A DNA stretch of 18,204 bases. Origin: an uncultured Roseburia sp. (GTDB taxonomy: Bacteria > Bacillota > Clostridia > Lachnospirales > Lachnospiraceae). The notes beneath the pieces are model-generated. The model ran no database searches and had not been told where the DNA came from. It worked only from the letters and a program-made list of their open reading frames with translations. The stretch covers positions 1 to 18,204 of the forward strand of contig CAMSEJ010000005.1 of NCBI GenBank assembly GCA_947057405.1, written 5' to 3'. Every line of letters begins with the position of its first letter. The first letter of the stretch is position 1. A program made the position numbers and the translations under genes. Positions 1 to 7,268 of this stretch are shown piece after piece.

Positions 1-43
1 TTCTAAATTTTTTTTCTGCCGATTCCCCGATAGAGCCATCCGT

Positions 44-802
44 TTAGAAATGAAAATCTACGGTCGAAAACGGATTCCGGCGGAGGTAGATATCGGTTTT
101 CGCCTTCGGCGCGGCGCTAAACGGAGATTTCAACGGCCGTACAAACCCGTCCGGGCTGCTGCCCCTGGCCTTTTTACCGAGGCCGTTTTCCCGTTCCATT
201 GCCGTTTTAAGCTCCTTCGATGCGTCTGCCAGCGCATTCATTCCTGCGCCGTTTAACCGGGCCGCTTTGGTTTCCAGCTTTTTCAGCTCCCTTTGCTTGT
301 AGCCGGTGTCCTGGCCGCGGGCTTCGTCCTGCCGGATTTCTCCTTGCAGGATACGCACCCTGCTTTCCATCTCGGACGCCAGCCTGCCGTGCGAGCCGGC
401 GTGGCTGACGGCAGATCCGGCGGCAAGGATTGCCCTTGCCCCGGTATGTGTATGTTCTGCGTCAGGAGTCCGGGACGCTGCCTCTTTGGCCTCTGCCGGC
501 TCCCTGCCGGGGGATTGGGCCGGTTCCTCCGCCGCGTCTGCGGCAGAAGCTCTGCCCTGCTGCGCGGACTGCAGCTGCCGCTTTTTCAGTTCCTTCTTTA
601 ACTCCTCCAACTGCTGTTGGATTTCCCGACGCTTTCGTTCTTTCTCTTCTTCATTTAGAACATGATCGGAAGCCAGACCTTTTAAGCGGTTTTTGGCGTC
701 CATGATCCGCATCTGCACTTCCTTGCCTTTGGAATCCGTCCGCAGATCGCCGTTCTGCCGTTCCCTGTCAGAATATCTATGATCCAGGCTGTGAATTTTC
801 AT
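44..802 (-). CDS. FlxA-like coiled-coil hypothetical protein
   Basis: This gene encodes a soluble protein of 252 residues with no signal peptide or membrane segment. Residues about 48-80 are a strongly charged helix (EEEKERKRREIQQQLEEL) that resembles the core of the FlxA-like family, small coiled-coil proteins of unknown role that are often found in motile clostridia. Residues 80-135 are an Ala/Glu/Pro-rich, probably disordered linker, and 140-205 form a second charged helical stretch. The C-terminal end is basic with aromatic residues (ending STVDFHF). The start at 802 is supported by a GGGAGGG ribosome binding site 5 nt upstream. It stands alone, downstream of trxA on the same strand with a 191-nt gap. 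The family assignment rests on helix pattern only; the function is unknown. Confidence 0.7.
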   Translation of the reverse strand: MKIHSLDHRYSDRERQNGDLRTDSKGKEVQMRIMDAKNRLKGLASDHVLNEEEKERKRREIQQQLEELKKELKKRQLQSAQQGRASAADAAEEPAQSPGREPAEAKEAASRTPDAEHTHTGARAILAAGSAVSHAGSHGRLASEMESRVRILQGEIRQDEARGQDTGYKQRELKKLETKAARLNGAGMNALADASKELKTAMERENGLGKKARGSSPDGFVRPLKSPFSAAPKAKTDIYLRRNPFSTVDFHF

Positions 803-845
803 TTGGTTCCCTCCCGTTCGTGCTACATCCGTGTAAATATATTGT

Positions 846-858
846 AGTATATTTCGGC
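846..858 (-). promoter_or_regulatory. Possible promoter of the FlxA-like gene
   Basis: On the minus strand this stretch reads GCCGAAATATACT, about 45 nt before the start codon of the FlxA-like gene. It contains TATACT, a fair sigma-A -10 box, overlapping GCCGAAAT, which differs by one base from the sigma-28 (SigD) -10 consensus GCCGATAT. No convincing -35 is present: a TAAA lies 12 nt upstream (871-874), but sigma-28 needs about 15, and no TTGACA-like box is correctly spaced. Which sigma factor is used, if either, cannot be decided from the sequence. Confidence 0.25.
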
Positions 859-993
859 ATTTTTACTGATTTTATGAAGGTTTTGGAGAAAATTTTGTGT
901 TAAAAACAATAAAATTGCGGATGAGGCTTCCCAAAAGTACCTGACAAGGATTTGCTGAGCAATGCCGCCTGCTGTCTTTCCCCGAATGACGCC

Positions 994-1299
994 CTATTGA
1001 AGCATCGCCAGAATATCCGCTTTCGGCTTTGCTCCGACCGACTGATTTACGACCTTGCCGTTTTTCATTACGGCAAGCATGGGGATGCTTAATACGCCGA
1101 ACGCCTGTGCCAGCTCCGGTTCGCTGTCCACATTGACTTTCCCCACCAGATACTGCGGATTTTCCTCTGCGATTTCATCTACCAGAGGGGAAACCATGCG
1201 GCAGGGCCCGCACCAGTCGGCATAAAAGTCAAGTAAAACGGGTTTCTCACTGGCTGCAACGGATTCAAAATTGTTTTTGTTAATTTGGAGTACAGACAT
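994..1299 (-). CDS. trxA: Thioredoxin
   Basis: Thioredoxin is the cytoplasmic disulfide reductant that thioredoxin reductase recharges. The protein has 101 residues, normal to slightly short for the family. The active site WCGPC is at residues 29-33 (redox cysteines 30 and 33), preceded by DFYAD. The cis-proline loop is seen as LSIPM near residue 74, followed by the conserved MKNGK turn. The start is supported by AAGGAAGG about 8 nt upstream. It lies 112 nt downstream of cysK on the same strand with no convincing terminator between, so both are probably on one transcript, pairing cysteine synthesis with thiol redox supply. No clear terminator is seen downstream. No reductase gene is in the window. 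Confidence 0.95.
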   Translation of the reverse strand: MSVLQINKNNFESVAASEKPVLLDFYADWCGPCRMVSPLVDEIAEENPQYLVGKVNVDSEPELAQAFGVLSIPMLAVMKNGKVVNQSVGAKPKADILAMLQ

Positions 1300-1411
1300 A
1301 ATTATTTCCTTCCTTTCTAATCTATAAGCGGTTACATGTTCTGCTGCTTTCTGTCAGTATACAAAAGGAAACGGTGTTCTTCCGTGACAAAGTCACCAAA
1401 CGGCCCCCCGC

Positions 1412-2353
1412 TTACGCCTGCTCTTCCATAAACAGCGGCGTGGAATAATACCGATCCCCTGTATCCGGCAGCAGCACAACGATATTTTTCCCTTTATTTT
1501 CGGCTCTTTTTGCAATCTGGATTGCCGCATAAAGCGCTGCCCCGGAAGAAATCCCTACCAGCACGCCTTCTTTCCTTGCCATAAACTTCCCGACCGCAAA
1601 TGCGTCCTCGTTTTCCACCGGGATCACTTCATCGTATATATCCAGGTTCAAAACCTCCGGAAGAAATCCCGCGCCGATTCCCTGGATCCGGTGCGGCCCG
1701 CTTCTGCGCTCCGACAGCACCGGGGAACCGGCCGGTTCTACCGCAACGATTTTTACATCCGGTTTTTTTGATTTCAAAAATTCCCCCACGCCCGTCAGGG
1801 TACCGCCTGTCCCGACTCCGGCCACAAAATAATCCACCCTTCCGTCGGTGTCTTCCCAGATCTCCGGCCCGGTCGTGCGCCTGTGAATCGCCGGATTCGC
1901 CGGGTTTTCAAACTGGCCTGGAATAAAACTGCCCGGGATTTCTTTCGCAAGCTCCGAGGCTTTTGCAATCGCCCCTTTCATCCCGCGCGCACCGTCTGTC
2001 AGCACCAGCTGTGCACCGTATGCTTTTAAAATATTCCGCCGTTCCACGCTCATCGTTTCCGGCATGGTCAGAATAATCCGGTATCCCTTCACCGCAGCAA
2101 TGGAAGCCAGCCCAATCCCGGCATTTCCCGACGTCGGCTCTATGATGACCGAGCCTTCCTTCAAAATCCCTTTTTCCTCCGCATCTTCAATCATTGCCAT
2201 TGCAATCCGGTCTTTTACGCTCCCGGTCGGATTAAAGTATTCCAGCTTTGCGAGAACCGCCGCGTTTAACCCCAGGGCACGCTCAATATTTCTTACTTCT
2301 ACCAGCGGGGTTTTTCCGATTAACTCTGTTGTTCCTTTATAAATATTTGACAT
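1412..2353 (-). CDS. cysK: Cysteine synthase A (O-acetylserine sulfhydrylase)
   Basis: This PLP enzyme makes L-cysteine from O-acetylserine and sulfide in the cytosol. The protein has 313 residues, the usual length. The PLP lysine is K47 in NPTGSVKDR, the substrate-binding loop is PTSGNAG (73-79), the phosphate-binding glycine loop is GTGGT (181-185), and IQGIGAGF (223-230) and GISSGAA (268-273) are typical of CysK rather than serine dehydratases. The Ala in SGNAG replaces the more common Thr, a common variation. An upstream in-frame ATG at 2422 would add 23 residues but lies inside the promoter; the start at 2353 has AAGGAG 7 nt upstream. It is probably cotranscribed with trxA. The assignment as CysK rather than CysM is based on the C-terminal motifs. 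Confidence 0.94.
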   Translation of the reverse strand: MSNIYKGTTELIGKTPLVEVRNIERALGLNAAVLAKLEYFNPTGSVKDRIAMAMIEDAEEKGILKEGSVIIEPTSGNAGIGLASIAAVKGYRIILTMPETMSVERRNILKAYGAQLVLTDGARGMKGAIAKASELAKEIPGSFIPGQFENPANPAIHRRTTGPEIWEDTDGRVDYFVAGVGTGGTLTGVGEFLKSKKPDVKIVAVEPAGSPVLSERRSGPHRIQGIGAGFLPEVLNLDIYDEVIPVENEDAFAVGKFMARKEGVLVGISSGAALYAAIQIAKRAENKGKNIVVLLPDTGDRYYSTPLFMEEQA

Positions 2354-2393
2354 GACAATCTCCTTTCCGGTGTTTCCTTTATGATATAGACCT

Positions 2394-2422
2394 ATTATAT
2401 TCCCATATTTCCTACCAGTCAA
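2394..2422 (-). promoter_or_regulatory. Sigma-A promoter of cysK
   Basis: On the minus strand TTGACT (2417-2422) is followed after exactly 17 nt by a perfect TATAAT (2394-2399), about 40 nt before the cysK start codon. The palindrome AACTAGTT (2421-2428) overlaps the outer edge of the -35 box, which is a plausible operator position, but I cannot assign it to a regulator. The leader is short, so no T-box or S-box riboswitch fits here. Confidence 0.8.
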
Positions 2423-2490
2423 CTAGTTTTAATAGGGTATATTGTTAAAGACGTACAGAGGCAAATTTCATCCTCTCCCCGGCAAAAACC

Positions 2491-2519
2491 TTGTAACTAT
2501 CCCTTTCTTATGCTATTGT
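2491..2519 (+). promoter_or_regulatory. Probable promoter of the mutS2 operon
   Basis: TTGTAA (2491-2496) and TATTGT (2514-2519) are separated by 17 nt, and TG one base before the -10 gives an extended -10 form. Each box matches 4 of 6 consensus bases. It would give a leader of about 130 nt before the mutS2 start. An AT-rich stretch directly downstream (TAATATATAC) offers alternative -10 boxes, so the exact element is uncertain. Confidence 0.45.
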
Positions 2520-2537
2520 TTAATATATACATTTTCC

Positions 2538-2634
2538 GCAGGAAGGAATCCTGCAGCCCTGCCATGTACGGCAGCCTGCCCAACGGCACCTGCCGCCCGG
2601 CAGCAGAAAATCCGGCAGTAAAATCTGTACTGCC
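2538..2634 (+). repeat. Serial stem-loops in the mutS2 leader
   Basis: Four inverted repeats follow one another in under 100 nt: GCAGGA/TCCTGC (2538-2554), CTGCC/GGCAG (2559-2574), CGGCA/TGCCG (2584-2595) and GGCAGTA/TACTGCC (2614-2634). The CTGCC/GGCAG core recurs, so arms of different hairpins can also pair with each other and give alternative folds. There is no U-run after them, so they are not intrinsic terminators. They end about 10 nt before the weak AAAGGA ribosome binding site of mutS2, so an effect on translation is possible. No known riboswitch class was recognised. Confidence 0.6.
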
Positions 2635-2658
2635 ATAACATAAAGGACGGTTTTATAT

Positions 2659-5040
2659 ATGAATCAAAAAGCTTTACACACCTTAGAATACGATAAAATC
2701 ATTGAAACACTGACCGGATACGCATACAGCGCCGCCGCCAAGGAGCAGTGCAGGCGCCTGCTTCCCATGACCGAGCTGTCTGCCATCCGCGAAGCGCAAA
2801 AACAGACAGAAGACGCGCTTTCCAGGATTTTTAAAAAAGGGAGCCTCTCCTTTTCCGGTATCCATCCGTTCGCAGCTTCCCTAAAACGCCTCGAAATCGG
2901 CGGCAGCTTAAGCATTCCGGAATTTCTGCAGCTTAGCTCCCTGTTAGAAGCTGCCCGGCGCGCCAAAGCGTTCGGACGAATGGAACGGGACGATCTGCCG
3001 AAGGACTCCTTAGACGGGTTTTTTGCGGCGCTGAAACCGCTGACTCCGCTGAACGACGAAATCAAACGCTGCATTCTCTCGGAAGACGAAATAAGCGACG
3101 ATGCCAGCCGGACGCTAAAGTCTGTCCGCCGCTCCATCCAGGGCATGAATGAACGGATCCGCAGCCAGATGAATAAAGTCATGAGCCAGGCATCCGGCAG
3201 CGGCTATCTGCAGGACGCCGTCATTACCATGCGGGACGGACGGTACTGCCTCCCGGTAAAGGCGGAAGCCAAAAACCAGGTTTCCGGCATGATACACGAC
3301 CAGTCCCAAAGCGGCTCCACACTGTTCATCGAACCTGCGGCCGTAGTCAATTTAAATAACGAGCTCAAGGAGCTGTTCTTAAAAGAGGCCAAAGAAATCG
3401 AAGTTATCCTCGCCAATTTAAGCATCCGTGTTTCGGAATTTGCACTTGATATTGCGGACAATTACCGAATCCTTACGACACTGGATTTTATCTTTGCAAA
3501 AGCACAGCTTGCCAAACAGCACAACGGTGTCGCCCCTTTGCTGAATACAGACGGACGCATCCGGATACGCAAAGGCCGCCATCCCCTGCTTGACCCGAAA
3601 AAAGTCGTGCCGATTGACGTCACGCTCGGGGATGTGTTTGATCTGCTGATCATTACCGGGCCGAACACCGGCGGCAAAACGGTTTCCTTAAAAACCGTGG
3701 GACTTTTGACCTTAATGGGACAGGCGGGGCTCCATATTCCGGCAAACGACCGTTCCGAGCTTGCGGTCTTTGAAGATGTCTTTGCCGATATCGGGGACGA
3801 ACAAAGCATTGAGCAGAGCTTAAGCACCTTTTCGTCCCATATGACAAACATCGTTTCCATCTTAAAGCACGCCACCGAGCAGTCCTTAGTGCTCTTTGAC
3901 GAGCTGTGCGCCGGAACCGATCCGACCGAAGGCGCGGCGCTTGCCATTTCCATCCTGTCAAAGCTGCACACACGGCGCATCCGCACTATGGCAACGACAC
4001 ATTACAGTGAAATCAAGGTTTACGCGCTCTCCACCGAAGGCGTGGAAAACGCCTGCTGTGAATTTTCCGTGGAAACGCTTAGCCCCACCTACCGCCTTTT
4101 AATCGGCATTCCCGGCAAAAGCAACGCCTTTGCCATTTCCGGTAAAATCGGCTTAGATCCCGCGTTAATTGAGGATGCCAAAAGCCGGATCACCGAATCA
4201 GAAGCAGACTTTGAAGATCTGCTTGCCGATCTGGAACACAGCCGCGTAACCATAGAGCGGGAACAAAGCGAAATCAACGCGCACAAACGCGAAATCGCCG
4301 CCCTGAAACAGAAGCTGGAACAAAAACAGGAACGCCTGGAGCAAAGCCGTGACAAAATCCTCAAAGAAGCACACGAACAGGCGCTTGCTATTTTAAAAGA
4401 CGCGAAAGACTTTGCCGACGAAAGCATCCGTAATTTTAACAAATTCGGGCATTCCCACGCTTCGGCAAGCGAAATGGAAAAAGAACGCACGCGCCTGCGC
4501 GGCAAAATGAACGCCGCCGAACAGCACCTCTCTCCCAAAAAAGACGCGGCCCAAAATAAAAAGCCGCCCAAAAAGCTGCGGCTCGGCGACTCCGTCAAGG
4601 TGTTGTCCATGAATTTAAAAGGCACCGTCCACTCGCTGCCAAACGCCAAAGGAGATCTGTATGTGCAGATGGGCATCCTGCGTTCTCTGGTCAACTTAAA
4701 CGATCTGGTGCTGTTAGAGGACGAAACGCCGTCTTACGGCAGGCAGCCAAAATCCGGCGCCGGAAGCCTGAAGATGAACAAATCCGCTTCCGTTTCCGCC
4801 GAAATCAATCTGATTGGCAAAACGACCGACGAAGCCGTCGCCCTGCTCGACAAATATTTAGACGACGCTTACATTGCCCACCTGCCTTCCGTGCGCATCG
4901 TCCACGGCAAAGGTACAGGCGCCCTGCGGAATGCGGTGCAGAAGCACCTGCGGCGGCAAAAATATATCAAATCCTTCCGTTTGGGCGAAATGGGAGAAGG
5001 CGATGCCGGCGTAACAATCGCAGAATTTAAAAACGAATAA
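2659..5040 (+). CDS. mutS2: Endonuclease MutS2 / ribosome-associated ATPase
   Basis: MutS2 is a MutS-family ATPase without mismatch-recognition domains. In Bacillus it acts on collided ribosomes and in other bacteria it is linked to suppression of recombination. The protein has 793 residues, the normal length. The lever/clamp region covers roughly 1-310. The ATPase holds Walker A GPNTGGKT (334-341), signature STFSSHM (389-395), Walker B VLFDE (411-415) and the D-loop CAGTDP (417-422). A long charged coiled coil spans about 500-620, then a KOW-like segment at about 635-690, and a C-terminal Smr domain from about 716 with HGKGTG (749-754). The Smr domain begins INLIG, with Asn where the family's LDLR/DLHG motif has Asp. 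It is the first gene of an apparent operon with the two-component pair. Confidence 0.93.
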   Translation: MNQKALHTLEYDKIIETLTGYAYSAAAKEQCRRLLPMTELSAIREAQKQTEDALSRIFKKGSLSFSGIHPFAASLKRLEIGGSLSIPEFLQLSSLLEAARRAKAFGRMERDDLPKDSLDGFFAALKPLTPLNDEIKRCILSEDEISDDASRTLKSVRRSIQGMNERIRSQMNKVMSQASGSGYLQDAVITMRDGRYCLPVKAEAKNQVSGMIHDQSQSGSTLFIEPAAVVNLNNELKELFLKEAKEIEVILANLSIRVSEFALDIADNYRILTTLDFIFAKAQLAKQHNGVAPLLNTDGRIRIRKGRHPLLDPKKVVPIDVTLGDVFDLLIITGPNTGGKTVSLKTVGLLTLMGQAGLHIPANDRSELAVFEDVFADIGDEQSIEQSLSTFSSHMTNIVSILKHATEQSLVLFDELCAGTDPTEGAALAISILSKLHTRRIRTMATTHYSEIKVYALSTEGVENACCEFSVETLSPTYRLLIGIPGKSNAFAISGKIGLDPALIEDAKSRITESEADFEDLLADLEHSRVTIEREQSEINAHKREIAALKQKLEQKQERLEQSRDKILKEAHEQALAILKDAKDFADESIRNFNKFGHSHASASEMEKERTRLRGKMNAAEQHLSPKKDAAQNKKPPKKLRLGDSVKVLSMNLKGTVHSLPNAKGDLYVQMGILRSLVNLNDLVLLEDETPSYGRQPKSGAGSLKMNKSASVSAEINLIGKTTDEAVALLDKYLDDAYIAHLPSVRIVHGKGTGALRNAVQKHLRRQKYIKSFRLGEMGEGDAGVTIAEFKNE

Positions 5041-5056
5041 GTAAGGGAGGTACATT

Positions 5057-5761
5057 ATGGCCGCAAAACAAAAGATCCTGATCGTAGACGACGATGTCAA
5101 TATCGCGGAACTGATTTCACTCTATCTGACCAAAGAATGTTTCGACACGCGCATTGTCAACGACGGAGAAGAAGCGCTCACGGTATTTGAACAATATTCA
5201 CCCAACCTGATTCTGCTGGATTTGATGCTGCCCGGCATAGACGGCTACCAGGTCTGCCGGCAGCTGCGCGGAACGCACGATATTCCCATTATCATGCTTT
5301 CCGCCAAAGGCGAAATCTTTGACAAGGTACTGGGGCTGGAGCTGGGCGCGGACGACTACATTATGAAGCCCTTTGATTCCAAGGAGCTGGTCGCACGCGT
5401 CAAAGCCGTCCTGCGGCGCTACCATCCGGTTTCCAAAAACCGGAAAACCAACCCCGACATTAAGTGCGTCCAATACCCGGATTTAGAGGTCAATCTCTCC
5501 AATTACTCCGTCGTCTACAACGGACACGCCGTAGACATGCCGCCAAAGGAACTGGAGCTTTTGTACTTCCTCGCCTCCTCTCCCAACCAGGTATTTACCA
5601 GAGAACAGCTTTTAGACCACATCTGGGGCTATGAATACATCGGGGATACGCGTACCGTAGACGTACATGTCAAACGCCTGCGTGAAAAAATAAAAGACAC
5701 CGGTTCCTGGAGCCTGGCAACCGTTTGGGGAATCGGCTACAAAATTGAACTAAGCGGGTGA
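5057..5761 (+). CDS. OmpR/PhoB-family response regulator
   Basis: This is a DNA-binding transcription regulator controlled by phosphorylation from the sensor kinase just downstream. It has 234 residues. The receiver domain (1-120) has the acidic pocket DDD (11-13), the phospho-acceptor D55 in LILLDLMLPG, the switch Ser82 in MLSAKGE, and K104 in YIMKPFD. The winged helix-turn-helix domain (about 137-234) shows LLYFLASSPNQVFTREQLLDHIWG and DVHVKRLREKI patterns typical of OmpR/PhoB, with the usual Asp/Arg-rich recognition region. The start has GGGAGG about 7 nt upstream. It follows mutS2 after 16 nt and precedes the kinase by 4 nt. Its target genes are unknown. Confidence 0.93.
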   Translation: MAAKQKILIVDDDVNIAELISLYLTKECFDTRIVNDGEEALTVFEQYSPNLILLDLMLPGIDGYQVCRQLRGTHDIPIIMLSAKGEIFDKVLGLELGADDYIMKPFDSKELVARVKAVLRRYHPVSKNRKTNPDIKCVQYPDLEVNLSNYSVVYNGHAVDMPPKELELLYFLASSPNQVFTREQLLDHIWGYEYIGDTRTVDVHVKRLREKIKDTGSWSLATVWGIGYKIELSG

Positions 5762-5765
5762 CGGC

Positions 5766-7187
5766 ATGAAAAAAACAATATATCACAAGATGTTTATCGG
5801 CTACCTCCTCTTCGGCATTTTGGGGTTCACCGTCGTTTCGACCATTACCTACCACCTGTCCTACCGCTACATCCGAAGCCATGAAGCAGCCGATCTTTAC
5901 AAAGAAGCCAACCTGATCGCTTCCGACTATGCTTCAAGCTACTACAATAATACCATCACGCTGTCGGAATTTGAAGAGCGCTTAGAAGCCCTTTCGCATT
6001 ACCTTTCCGCGCAGATCTGGATCGTCGGGACAAACGGGGATATTCTGGTCAATTCCGCCCAAAAAGCGGATCTGTCCAATATTGAAACCATCGAAGGGTT
6101 TAACATCACCGATTTCGGTTCCGAATACTGCCGGACGGGACACTTTTACGGCAGGTTCAAAGAAGAACGCCTGAGCGTATATGCGCCGATTTCCATCAAC
6201 TACAAGGTCCGCGGCTATGTATTCCTGCACAAACCCACATCCGCGGTCATCCTCTTTAACAACGGGCTTTTACACATATCCTACTTCACGCTTGCCATCC
6301 TGATCCTGTGCGCTTTTGTACTGCTTGCCATTTTTACCTGGACCATCATCCTGCCGATCCAGAAAATCACCAAAGCCGCCGGCGAATACGCCGCCGGCAC
6401 CTTTGAACATCCGGTAGATGTCCACAGCAACGACGAAATCGGCTACCTTGCCGCCGCCTTCACCTATATGGCAAACGAGCTGAACACCCTTGAAGACGAC
6501 CAGCGGAAATTCGTATCCAACGTATCCCATGATTTCCGCTCTCCCCTGACCTCCATCAAAGGATACGTAGAGGCCATGCTTGACGGCACAATCCCGACCA
6601 AATTCCAGGAAAAATATTTAAAAATCATCCTGTTTGAAACCGAACGCCTGAACAAACTGACCGAAAGCCTTTTAGAGCTGAACAAATTCGGCAAACGCGG
6701 CGTCATGTTAGACATTTCCAAATTTGACATCAACCACACCATTAAAATGACGGCGCAGACCTTTGAAGGGATTTGCAAAGACAAACGGATCTCCATTGAA
6801 CTGATCCTGACCGGGCAGACTCTGTATACTGCGGCAGACATGAGCAAAATACAACGCGTCATTTACAACCTGCTCGACAACGCAATCAAATTTTCTCCTC
6901 CCGGTTCCGCAATCACGGTAGAAACTACCGTAAAAAACGAAAAAATCTTTGTATCCGTCAACGACCGCGGAATCGGGATTCCAAAAGAAAGCCTGGGAAA
7001 AATATGGGAGCGGTTTTACAAGACCGATCTTTCCAGAGGAAAAGATAAAACCGGAACGGGGCTGGGGCTTGCGATTGCACGGGAGATCGTGCTGTCGCAC
7101 CAGGAGAATATCAATGTGATCAGCACGGAGGGCGTAGGAACGAAGTTTATTTTTTCGCTGCCGTTATACAATCCGGAAGATGAATGA
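5766..7187 (+). CDS. HAMP-domain sensor histidine kinase
   Basis: This membrane sensor kinase partners the preceding response regulator. It has 473 residues. TM1 lies at about 9-32, an extracytoplasmic sensing region covers about 33-168, and TM2 lies at about 171-195. The HAMP linker is about 196-247 (starting with the conserved LPIQKIT). The dimerisation helix carries phospho-acceptor H255 in SNVSHDFRSPL. The ATP-binding domain has N box NLLDNAIKF (368-376), G1 DRGIGIP (400-406) and G2 GTGLGLA (430-436), so all catalytic motifs are intact. The extracellular part, of about 135 residues, has a PAS-like look (IWIVGTNGDILVNS) but the signal is not recognisable. The ribosome binding site is weak and the start lies 4 nt after the regulator's stop, which suggests translational coupling. 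Confidence 0.92.
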   Translation: MKKTIYHKMFIGYLLFGILGFTVVSTITYHLSYRYIRSHEAADLYKEANLIASDYASSYYNNTITLSEFEERLEALSHYLSAQIWIVGTNGDILVNSAQKADLSNIETIEGFNITDFGSEYCRTGHFYGRFKEERLSVYAPISINYKVRGYVFLHKPTSAVILFNNGLLHISYFTLAILILCAFVLLAIFTWTIILPIQKITKAAGEYAAGTFEHPVDVHSNDEIGYLAAAFTYMANELNTLEDDQRKFVSNVSHDFRSPLTSIKGYVEAMLDGTIPTKFQEKYLKIILFETERLNKLTESLLELNKFGKRGVMLDISKFDINHTIKMTAQTFEGICKDKRISIELILTGQTLYTAADMSKIQRVIYNLLDNAIKFSPPGSAITVETTVKNEKIFVSVNDRGIGIPKESLGKIWERFYKTDLSRGKDKTGTGLGLAIAREIVLSHQENINVISTEGVGTKFIFSLPLYNPEDE

Positions 7188-7195
7188 CGTAAAAC

Positions 7196-7237
7196 AGCAG
7201 GAAGGGGACGCATAAAATACGTCAGCCCCCGCCTGCT
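7196..7237. terminator. Two-sided terminator between the kinase gene and lgt
   Basis: AGCAGG (7196-7201) pairs with CCTGCT (7232-7237), with inner GGGG/CCCC and ACG/CGT helices interrupted by small bulges. On the plus strand it is followed by TATCCTTTTCTCTTT and on the minus strand by GTTTTA, so it can end the mutS2-regulator-kinase transcript and, more weakly, the convergent lgt transcript. It occupies most of the 81-nt gap between the two convergent genes. Confidence 0.75.
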
Positions 7238-7268
7238 TATCCTTTTCTCTTTAACAGCGTCCCGTCGT

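Noticed and set aside
7..20. T-rich run at the window start as a terminator of the FlxA-like gene
   Set aside because: For the minus-strand gene it reads as a run of A, not T, and no stem precedes it in the correct orientation.
1384..1396. GTGAC/GTCAC hairpin between cysK and trxA as a terminator
   Set aside because: The stem is only 5 bp with a 3-nt loop and no T-run follows on the minus strand.
2354..2422. Upstream ATG giving a 23-residue N-terminal extension of CysK
   Set aside because: The extra part contains the -10 box of the predicted promoter, and the ATG at 2353 has a good ribosome binding site and the family N-terminus.
2423..2537. T-box, S-box or other known riboswitch before cysK or mutS2
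   Set aside because: The cysK leader is too short, and no conserved core motif of a known class was found on the mutS2 side.
4089..4694. Long open frame on the opposite strand of mutS2 (201 codons)
   Set aside because: It is a Ser/Arg/Leu-rich shadow of the mutS2 coiled coil, without a ribosome binding site or family resemblance.
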